From: Lachnospiraceae bacterium
Lineage (GTDB): Bacteria > Bacillota > Clostridia > Lachnospirales > Lachnospiraceae
Direction of reading: 5' to 3'
Assembly: GCA_900772845.1 (NCBI GenBank)
Contig: CAAGSD010000084.1
Coordinates: 14,451 to 78,450, forward strand
DNA: 64,000 bases
In this document: piece after piece, positions 58,100 through 64,000 of the stretch
How positions within the stretch are numbered: position 1 is the stretch's first letter
Layout: each line of letters begins with the position of its first letter
The notes under the pieces: generated by a model
The model's input: the letters and a program-made list of their open reading frames with translations, nothing else
What the model was told of the DNA's origin: nothing
Database searches by the model: none
Program-made: the position numbers and the translations under genes

Positions 58100-58921
58100 A
58101 TGAAATTTTTAGATGCAGAATTTGTACAGGGATTTATCAGAATGGCAGATGACGGCTGGCAGCAGGGATGGCATGAGCGTAACGGCGGCAACCTGTCTTA
58201 CCGTGTAAAGCCGGAAGAGGTAGAACTGGTAAAGGAGAATTTCGAGCCGAAGGAGTTCCAGCCCATTGGCACTACTGTTCCCGCACTGGCAGGAGAGTAC
58301 TTCCTGGTAACCGGCAGCGGCAAGTATTTCCGTAATGTCAGCATTAAGCCGGAAGATTCCATCTGCATGATCGAGCTGGACGACAAAGGTGAGAATTATC
58401 GTATCGTATGGGGACTGGTAAACGGCGGCAGACCTACCTCTGAGCTTCCCAGCCACCTGATGAATCTGGAAGTGAAGAAGCTGCAGGATCCCGACTACCG
58501 CGTGGTATATCATGCACATACCACCAACATTATCGCACTGACCTTCGTCCTGCCTCTGGAGGATAAGGTATTCACCAGAGAGCTGTGGGAGATGGCAACG
58601 GAGTGTCCCGTAGTATTCCCGGATGGCGTGGGCGTCGTACCCTGGATGGTACCGGGTGGCAGAGAGATCGCAGTAGCAACTTCTGAACTGATGAAAAAAT
58701 ACGATCTGGCAATCTGGGCACATCACGGAACCTTTGCAGCAGGTAAGGATTTCGACCTGACTTTCGGTCTGATGCATACTGTAGAGAAGTCCGCTGAGAT
58801 CCTGGTGAAGATGCTGTCCATGCAGCATGATAAGAGACAGACCATTACCCCTGATGATTTCCGTCATCTGGCAAAGGACTTCGGCGTGACCCTTCCCGAA
58901 GAGTTTTTGTACGAGAAATAA
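58100..58921 (+). CDS. rhaD: Rhamnulose-1-phosphate aldolase
   Basis: 273 aa from the ATG at 58100 (MKFLDAEFVQGFIRMADDGW); the frame is open 16 codons upstream without a site. Class II aldolase of the RhaD/AraD family, cleaving rhamnulose-1-phosphate to DHAP and L-lactaldehyde. Motifs: WHERNGGNLSYRV, VTGSGKYFRNV, YHAHTTNIIALT and AHHGTFAAGKDFD with zinc ligands His. Last gene of the rhamnose operon. No propanediol microcompartment genes are visible in the window. Confidence 0.95.
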   Translation: MKFLDAEFVQGFIRMADDGWQQGWHERNGGNLSYRVKPEEVELVKENFEPKEFQPIGTTVPALAGEYFLVTGSGKYFRNVSIKPEDSICMIELDDKGENYRIVWGLVNGGRPTSELPSHLMNLEVKKLQDPDYRVVYHAHTTNIIALTFVLPLEDKVFTRELWEMATECPVVFPDGVGVVPWMVPGGREIAVATSELMKKYDLAIWAHHGTFAAGKDFDLTFGLMHTVEKSAEILVKMLSMQHDKRQTITPDDFRHLAKDFGVTLPEEFLYEK

Positions 58922-58927
58922 TAAAAT

Positions 58928-58965
58928 AACGATCCGAGAGATACACAAAGGATTCTCGAATCGTT
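58928..58965. other. Hairpin between convergent rhaD and AraC genes
   Basis: AACGATCCGAGA (58928-58939) pairs with TCTCGAATCGTT (58954-58965), one mismatch. No T tract follows on the plus strand, so termination is uncertain. Confidence 0.45.
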
Positions 58966-58994
58966 ACAGATATAAAACACGTGATGCTATTGGC

Positions 58995-59975
58995 CTATTG
59001 GCGTGATTTTAAGCGCGCTTCGTTAGGCGTCATGTCATACATTTTTTTGAACTGTTTGTAGAAAAAGTTCTGATTCTCATAACCTACGGACAGGGCGATC
59101 TCAGACACCGGCAGCGCCGTGTGGGACAGCTGATTCATAGCGACCCGCATGCGCTGCTTTGTTTGTATCTCCTTGAAAGTAGTGCCGGAATATTTTTTGA
59201 TCATACGGCTTAAGGAAGACGGTGTATAACCAACCTGACCGGCCAGTTCGTGAAGTGTTCCGGTGTCATAGTGCTCTGCGAGATACCTGCGTACCACCAC
59301 CATCAGGACATTACTCTGTTCATCCTTCTGATCCAATAAAATATTTTCCGCATTGCTTAAGATATGCATGAATAGCAGGGCAAAGGTATGTTCTGAGAGC
59401 CTGTGCCAGTTCTGAGGCTGCTGCAACAGCAGGAAGACGGCGTTGTGGATCAGGTTCTGGACGCAGGGATTGTCGGAGACTGTAAAGTACAGATACTGAC
59501 CGACACAACTGTCACCTTCCAAGGCATTGATAATAAAATCCGCCAGAATGTTGTCTTTGTTGATCAATGTCAGGATATTCTGAAAATATGCCGGACGGAT
59601 GATGATGTTGATGCCAAGGTCTTCATTACCGCAGGTCATCACAGCATGCTCAATATGCTGGTTCATGAATAACAGTTCTCCGGGGCGGAGGCGGATCTCC
59701 TCTTCATTTATGACATGCGTGACAGATCCGGAAAGACAATAGAAGATTTCCACATAATCATGCTTATGCTTCGGAAAATCCACAAAACGAGTGTGACGGC
59801 GCAAGGTGATATCATCTTCGGAATGCTCCAAAAACTTATCACTCTCTACGACAAAATCCTGTTTGCTGGTGTATAGATTCTTCTGAACGGCAATATTGCC
59901 GTCTAAAATCTGTTGTTCCTCCGGCGTGATATAGGCCGGATCCAGAAAACTGTTCTCATACATATCAATAGTCAT
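58995..59975 (-). CDS. AraC-family regulator with cupin sensor, probable rhamnose regulator
   Basis: 326 aa. Cupin-like ligand domain (about 60-150): FPKHKHDYVEIFYCLSGSVT, LRPGELLFMNQHIEHAVMTC. C-terminal two-helix-turn-helix region: YDTGTLHELAGQVGYTPSSL, SRMIKKYSGTTFKEIQTK and ALSVGYENQNFFYKQFKKMY. It resembles RhaS/RhaR in layout and lies convergent to the rhamnose operon, so a role in rhamnose control is likely but inferred. The ATG is spaced poorly from GAAAGGA; the true start is uncertain. Confidence 0.85.
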   Translation of the reverse strand: MTIDMYENSFLDPAYITPEEQQILDGNIAVQKNLYTSKQDFVVESDKFLEHSEDDITLRRHTRFVDFPKHKHDYVEIFYCLSGSVTHVINEEEIRLRPGELLFMNQHIEHAVMTCGNEDLGINIIIRPAYFQNILTLINKDNILADFIINALEGDSCVGQYLYFTVSDNPCVQNLIHNAVFLLLQQPQNWHRLSEHTFALLFMHILSNAENILLDQKDEQSNVLMVVVRRYLAEHYDTGTLHELAGQVGYTPSSLSRMIKKYSGTTFKEIQTKQRMRVAMNQLSHTALPVSEIALSVGYENQNFFYKQFKKMYDMTPNEARLKSRQ

Positions 59976-60075
59976 TCCTTTCAGTAACCTGCAAATGATA
60001 TGAATAGCAGGCAGATCCTATGATTGAGTATATTTTACAGGAAAGAGATGAAAACCTCAAGATATGCAAATATGT

Positions 60076-60110
60076 AAAAAAGCGATTCCCGGATTGCGAG
60101 ATGCTTTTTT
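60076..60110. terminator. Orphan terminator-like hairpin in a divergent intergenic region
   Basis: AAAAAAGC (60076-60083) pairs with GCTTTTTT (60103-60110), giving a stem with A and T tracts on both strands. It lies between two divergently oriented genes, so it follows no annotated gene and may end a short RNA or attenuate the downstream gene. Confidence 0.6.
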
Positions 60111-60202
60111 GTGTTGTATGATGAAAACAAATTCACCGGTTGCGGGGAAATCAAACATGAGTAAGCAGGGCAATCAGCCCGGATCAAGGAGAGAATCCTA
60201 CC

Positions 60203-60970
60203 ATGGCGGACACCACAGCAAAAAAGATCATCTGCAGTTCCTGCGGAGCGGAATTTGAGGATACCCTTCCACAATGTCCCTATTGCGGAAGCCTGAACTA
60301 TAAGGGCGCCGAAGCGGAATATCTGGGGAAACTGGAAGGCATGCGGCAGGATATGCAGCAGTTAGAGCAGGTACCGGAGAAGGAACTGAAGAAAAAACTG
60401 AAAAAGAAACAGAAATTTGTGATTAAGCTTCTGATCTTATTGGCAGCATTGGCAGCTATTCTTGCGGTAATTGCGTTCCGGGCGCAATATATAGAGCCCA
60501 GGGATGCCAGAGCGGATTATCTGTGGGAAAAGGAAAACTTCCCGGTTCTGGACCGGTTATACCAAGAGCAGGATTTCGAAGGACTGGCAGATTTTTATGA
60601 ACAGGCTGTCATAGAGGACAGAGCGATCGACAGATGGGAGCATAGTGGCATTTTCACAAGGCTCATGAGCTGCAGGGATGCGAGAGAATATCTGGCACTG
60701 GAACAGAGTGGAGAGACACTTCGCGACTATCAGGAGACACAGCTTTTGGATGATTACTGGATCCTGCGGGGACTGGAATACAGTGGAGGAATGTCGGAGG
60801 AAGACAAAGAGTATATCCGTCCCTATGTGGAAGCAACCCTGAACAGTCTGGCAGACCGCTATACGTTTACCGCAGAAGAAGAGAAAAAATTTGAGGAAAG
60901 TCTGCGAAATAATTACGGTTATCCCAAATATGAGGATTGCGAGGAATATATTAAGAAGCATAACGAATAG
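60203..60970 (+). CDS. Zinc-ribbon membrane protein, unknown function (first of three)
   Basis: 255 aa. A zinc ribbon with CxxC pairs at Cys11/Cys14 and Cys25/Cys28 (CSSCGAEF...CPYCG) is followed by a charged helix (KELKKKLKKKQKF), one transmembrane helix (about 75-95), and a soluble C-terminal domain that looks helical. No catalytic motif. The ribbon faces the cytoplasm if the Lys-rich stretch does, with the rest outside. It precedes a second such gene by 18 bp. AAGGAG lies about 11 bases upstream of the ATG. Confidence 0.7.
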   Translation: MADTTAKKIICSSCGAEFEDTLPQCPYCGSLNYKGAEAEYLGKLEGMRQDMQQLEQVPEKELKKKLKKKQKFVIKLLILLAALAAILAVIAFRAQYIEPRDARADYLWEKENFPVLDRLYQEQDFEGLADFYEQAVIEDRAIDRWEHSGIFTRLMSCRDAREYLALEQSGETLRDYQETQLLDDYWILRGLEYSGGMSEEDKEYIRPYVEATLNSLADRYTFTAEEEKKFEESLRNNYGYPKYEDCEEYIKKHNE

Positions 60971-60988
60971 GAAAGGATCATAAAAGCA

Positions 60989-61777
60989 ATGATGAAATGT
61001 AAATATTGCGGGGGCAATCTGACATTGGAGCAGGCATATTGTCCACATTGCGGAAGACCGAATGAAGAAGCTGCGCAGCATGTCAAAGACATGGAGCACT
61101 ATAAGAGCAACTTTGAAGATACCAAAAGTGATGTCTATGAAGTAACGGAGAAAAATACGGAGATCATGTCACATATGATAATCATCACAGTGCTGGTGAT
61201 CCTGTGTGTGGTGGTGTTTGTAGTATCTGCCCGTAGCTGGAGCATTCACAGGGGCTTGCTGCAGTTTGATTCCAGGATCCGGCAGGGCAGCTATACGAAA
61301 CAGATGGAACAATATCTGGAAGATGAGGATTACATAGGTTTTTCAGCTTTTTGCGACAGGCATTATATCCGGCCTTATAGCAGCAATAACAATTATGAAA
61401 AATATCAGCTGCTTATGGAAGCCAGCGGAGCATATCGTTACTTTTATGAAAGCCTGATGAAAGCAGTTACGATCAGCCCCGGCAATGCATCCATACTTCC
61501 CGGTCTGTATGAAGATGTTTCGGATTATTACGAGCAGCTGGAAAGGCTTCTGCATCCTGTGGATAATGAGTATAGGGCAGAACAATATCGGGAACTGCCG
61601 GAGGAGAAAAAGGAAGCCATTCTCCGGATGGAAGAGAATATGAAGGCACTTTTGCAGACCTATTTTGACATGACACCGGAAGAGGCAGAGAATTTCGGTA
61701 CGATGTCAAATGCACAAAAGATCGTATTCCTGGAAGAAAAAGGTGAGGTGATGGGTTATGGTAAATCTGAAGAATAA
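60989..61777 (+). CDS. Zinc-ribbon membrane protein, unknown function (second of three)
   Basis: 262 aa. N-terminal zinc ribbon CKYCGGN...CPHCGRP (Cys4, Cys7, Cys18, Cys21), a coil region, one transmembrane helix (about 64-84), and a large helical domain with YEKYQLLMEASGAYRYFYES and EILRMEENM-like segments. Same architecture as the protein just upstream, so the two are probably paralogues or partners. Its last 20 bp overlap the next gene. ATG follows AGGATCATAAAAG. Function unknown. Confidence 0.7.
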   Translation: MMKCKYCGGNLTLEQAYCPHCGRPNEEAAQHVKDMEHYKSNFEDTKSDVYEVTEKNTEIMSHMIIITVLVILCVVVFVVSARSWSIHRGLLQFDSRIRQGSYTKQMEQYLEDEDYIGFSAFCDRHYIRPYSSNNNYEKYQLLMEASGAYRYFYESLMKAVTISPGNASILPGLYEDVSDYYEQLERLLHPVDNEYRAEQYRELPEEKKEAILRMEENMKALLQTYFDMTPEEAENFGTMSNAQKIVFLEEKGEVMGYGKSEE

Positions 61778-62195
61778 GCTGAAACAGACACAGAAACAAA
61801 GTGGAGCATTGCTTGTTATGAATATCGTGATCATAGTCCTGTGTCTGGTGCTGTTTTGGGGAACCATTCATATGTTCCGGCAATTAAACTACGCTTTTTC
61901 CCGTCCTGCGAAGACCAACTGGATGGAGAATAATGTGCAAAATGAAAATTATGCCTACTTAGTGGTAAATTATCACGAGGATATGATGTACGGCGGGTTG
62001 TTGTCCGGAACGAAAAAGGAATGCTACGGTGTGGCGAAATATTTTGAGGCGGCATCCATGTATAGAGCATATCTTCAGACCGGAGATACGGATCGAGCTG
62101 CCCGGGAAAAGGAGAAGATGGATGCTGCATATGAAGAAATGGGTGGCTGGAATATCACAGCTGACAGCATCCGGGAAAAATTAGGGCTGGAATAG
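61758..62195 (+). CDS. Small membrane protein, third gene of the zinc-ribbon cluster
   Basis: 145 aa. Lacks a zinc ribbon. One transmembrane helix (about 19-39) precedes a soluble part with DMMYGGLLSGTKKECYGV and repeated YEE/AAREKEKMDAAYEEM helices. Overlaps the preceding gene by 20 bp, so translation is coupled and a joint complex is likely. ATG is preceded by AGGTGATGGG. The family is not recognised. Confidence 0.65.
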   Translation: MVNLKNKLKQTQKQSGALLVMNIVIIVLCLVLFWGTIHMFRQLNYAFSRPAKTNWMENNVQNENYAYLVVNYHEDMMYGGLLSGTKKECYGVAKYFEAASMYRAYLQTGDTDRAAREKEKMDAAYEEMGGWNITADSIREKLGLE

Positions 62196-62205
62196 GGAAA
62201 GAATC

Positions 62206-62235
62206 TTGACAAATCCCGGAAGCATGCACTACAAT
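62206..62235 (+). promoter_or_regulatory. Promoter of the proS T-box leader
   Basis: TTGACA (62206-62211), an 18-bp spacer and TACAAT (62230-62235). It begins 11 bp after the previous stop codon, and transcription would start about 62242. Confidence 0.7.
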
Positions 62236-62241
62236 TACTTG

Positions 62242-62520
62242 CATACGACAATGACGATGAAAAGGATCAGTACGATCGGAATGCATCCCAGAGAGAGGGG
62301 AAGGACACGGTAACGTGCAGCTGGGAACCCCTTATGACAGATGATCGGAAACCTACCTTGGAGTCCTGTGCGAGGCGAAATCTATTGATAACGGCGAAGC
62401 ACAGCGTAGAACCGGCGTTAACGGTGTCAGAGCAGGATACATATTTGTATCAATCAGGGTGGTACCGCCGAGTGATCGGTCCCTTTTCGGGAGCGATGAC
62501 CCGGCGTTTTTCGTTTCCGT
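62242..62520 (+). promoter_or_regulatory. T-box leader of proS
   Basis: The AGGGTGGTACC T-box sequence lies at 62456-62466. Directly after it the terminator (CGCCGAGTGATCGGTCCC...GGGAGCGATGACCCGGCG, arms about 62466-62483 and 62489-62506) ends in TTTTT. The TGGT bulge pairs with ACCA ends, fitting tRNA-Pro with discriminator A. CCT triplets at 62352-62354 and 62356-62358 (AAACCTACCTTGG) are candidate specifiers; stem I contains GAGAGGGGAAGG. Uncharged tRNA-Pro should favour readthrough into proS. The stretch 62196-62569 holds only this leader and its promoter. Confidence 0.85.
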
Positions 62521-62569
62521 GAATAGTTGTAGTAAAACAAAGTATCAAATCAAAAAAAGGAGAGAGAAA

Positions 62570-64000
62570 ATGGCAGACAAGAAAATGGTAGAAGCGATCA
62601 CTTCCATGGAAGAAGATTTCGCCCAGTGGTATACCGATGTAGTGAAGAAAGCAGAGCTGTGTGATTACACCAGCGTAAAGGGATGTATGGTGATCAAACC
62701 GGCAGGCTATGCCATCTGGGAGCTGATCCAGAAGGAGCTGGATGCACGATTCAAAGCAGTCGGAGTACAGAATGTATATCTTCCCATGTTCATTCCTGAG
62801 TCCCTGTTAGACAAGGAGAAGGATCATGTAGAAGGTTTCGCACCCGAAGTAGCATGGGTTACTCAGGGAGGATTGAACGAGCTGCCCGAGAGACTTTGCG
62901 TCAGACCTACTTCCGAGACGCTGTTCTGTGATTTCTACAAGAATGATATTCATTCCTACAGAGATCTGCCCAAAGTATACAATCAGTGGTGTTCCGTGGT
63001 ACGTTGGGAGAAGGAGACCAGACCTTTCCTGCGTTCCAGAGAGTTCCTGTGGCAGGAAGGACATACCGCACATGCTACCGCAGAAGAATCTCAGGAGAGA
63101 ACTCTGCAGATGCTGAATGTATATGCGAAGTTCCTGGAGGAGGTTCTGGCTATCCCCGCGATCAAGGGACAGAAGACCGAGAAGGAGAAATTCGCAGGTG
63201 CAATTGCAACCTATACCGTAGAAGCTCTGATGCATGACGGCAAGGCACTGCAGTCCGGTACCAGTCATAACTTCGGTGACGGCTTTGCCAAGGCTTTCGG
63301 CATCCAGTTCGCTGACAAGGACAATACTTTAAAATATGTACATCAGACCTCCTGGGGTATGACTACCCGTCTGATCGGTGCACTGATCATGGTACACGGT
63401 GATAACGAAGGTCTGGTGATCCCTCCCCGTGTGGCACCCATCCAGATCTGCATTGTACCCGTTATGCAGAAAAAGGAAGGTGTTCTCGACAAGGCTTATG
63501 AGCTGAGAGACCGTCTGGCGAAGGATTTCCGTGTTAAAGTAGATGACAGCGACAAGACCCCCGGTTTCAAGTTCGCTGAGGCTGAGATGAGAGGTTATCC
63601 TATCCGTGTGGAGATCGGCCCCAAGGATATCGAGGCAGGCAAGTGCGTGATCTGCCGTCGTGATACCAGAGAGAAGACCGAGGTGGCTCTGGAGGATCTG
63701 GAGACCAAGGCAGCAGAGATCCTGGAGACCATGCAGAAGGAGATGCTGGAGAGAGCAAGAGCACACCGTGACAGCCATACCTATGTGGCACATAACATGG
63801 AAGAGTTCGAGCAGATCTTCAACGAAAAGTCCGGATTCGTAAAAGCTATGTGGTGCGGATGTCAGGAATGTGAAGACAAGATCAAGGAAAAACTTGCTGT
63901 TACCAGCCGTTGTATGCCTTTTGAACAGGAACAGATCGCAGATACCTGCGTATGTTGTGGAAAACCTGCGAAAAAGATGGTATACTGGGGAAGAGCATAC
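62570..64000 (+). CDS. proS: Prolyl-tRNA synthetase, archaeal/eukaryal-type (stop codon just outside window)
   Basis: 477 codons; the last one in the window is a Tyr, and the translation ends [10 protein letters not shown], the normal C-terminus of the family, so only the stop is missing. Class II motifs: [20 protein letters not shown] (about 66-85), [15 protein letters not shown], and [20 protein letters not shown]. The C-terminal zinc-type region has CxC/CxxC cysteines: WCGCQECE and CVCCGKP. This is the long-lineage ProRS lacking the bacterial editing insertion. Start ATG at 62570 follows AAGGAGAGAG. Controlled by the T-box leader. Confidence 0.95.
   Translation, partial: MADKKMVEAITSMEEDFAQWYTDVVKKAELCDYTSVKGCMVIKPAGYAIWELIQKELDARFKAVGVQNVYLPMFIPESLLDKEKDHVEGFAPEVAWVTQGGLNELPERLCVRPTSETLFCDFYKNDIHSYRDLPKVYNQWCSVVRWEKETRPFLRSREFLWQEGHTAHATAEESQERTLQMLNVYAKFLEEVLAIPAIKGQKTEKEKFAGAIATYTVEALMHDGKALQSGTSHNFGDGFAKAFGIQFADKDNTLKYVHQTSWGMTTRLIGALIMVHGDNEGLVIPPRVAPIQICIVPVMQKKEGVLDKAYELRDRLAKDFRVKVDDSDKTPGFKFAEAEMRGYPIRVEIGPKDIEAGKCVICRRDTREKTEVALEDLETKAAEILETMQKEMLERARAHRDSHTYVAHNMEEFEQIFNEKSGFVKAMWCGCQECEDKIKEKLAVTSRCMPFEQEQIADTCVCCGKPAKKMVYWGRAY

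Overview
The window is a chromosomal segment of a Gram-positive gut Firmicute, most likely a member of the Lachnospiraceae (order Eubacteriales). This rests on the gene order around the replication origin (mnmG-mnmE-jag-yidC-yidD-rnpA-rpmH, oriC, dnaA-dnaN-S4-recF-gyrB-gyrA), strong AGGAGG-type ribosome binding sites, lipobox lipoproteins, a T-box leader, YesM/YesN regulation and a RhaB/RhaD/fucose-isomerase-like rhamnose operon. Species cannot be assigned from the sequence alone. I see no rRNA, tRNA, CRISPR array or complete insertion sequence.

Layout. 1-4509 (minus): tRNA modification (mnmG 5' end, mnmE), jag/khpB, yidC, yidD, rnpA, rpmH. 4700-5060: oriC with a dense DnaA-box cluster. 5066-14246 (plus): dnaA, dnaN, an S4-domain gene, recF, gyrB (with a long low-complexity insertion) and gyrA. 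14311-21881: housekeeping and accessory genes (CPA2 antiporter, cutC, murG, TSCPD protein, a membrane protein, pgi, a D-2-hydroxyacid dehydrogenase, gtrA). 21959-28088: an A/T-rich island with an XRE regulator, a PlsC-like acyltransferase, a frameshifted acyltransferase-3 membrane protein, the remnant of a duplicated gene start, and two acyl-adenylating (ANL) enzymes. This is the best candidate for an undescribed biosynthetic system. 28166-32511: M42 peptidase, mtnN and luxS (activated methyl cycle / AI-2), a cupin, a lipoprotein and an Hsp20 with a palindrome over its promoter. 32566-37645: PilZ protein, a duplicated PF06541 membrane protein, a chemoreceptor remnant, and a solute-binding lipoprotein paired with a diguanylate cyclase. 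37657-50889: a uronic-acid-polysaccharide locus (heparinase II/III-like lyase, YesN/YesM, ABC sugar importer, discoidin-like protein, GH88, DUF2264). 51075-54495: a polytopic membrane protein, mecA and a pseudouridine synthase. 54731-59975: rhamnose catabolism (rhaM, rhaB, a fucose/arabinose-isomerase-like protein, rhaD) plus an AraC regulator. 60203-62195: three overlapping or closely spaced genes for membrane proteins, two with N-terminal zinc ribbons. 62206-64000: T-box leader and proS, whose last sense codon coincides with the window edge.

A recurring theme between genes is a family of short elements with termini GTAACTAT...ATAGTTAC and a conserved core TTTTGCGAATGGG. I count five small copies and one 288-bp copy that is a giant imperfect palindrome. 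In several cases the left terminus supplies the stop codon of the upstream gene, and most copies carry a terminator-like hairpin. They look like non-autonomous mobile elements that double as attenuators.

Functionally the window joins three carbon-source modules (uronate glycans, rhamnose, and an unknown sugar sensed by the solute-binding protein/cyclase pair) to c-di-GMP signalling (GGDEF plus PilZ) and to a possible surface-lipid or acyl-modification module. Start sites were moved from the longest open frame wherever a ribosome binding site or family alignment argued for it; each case is stated.
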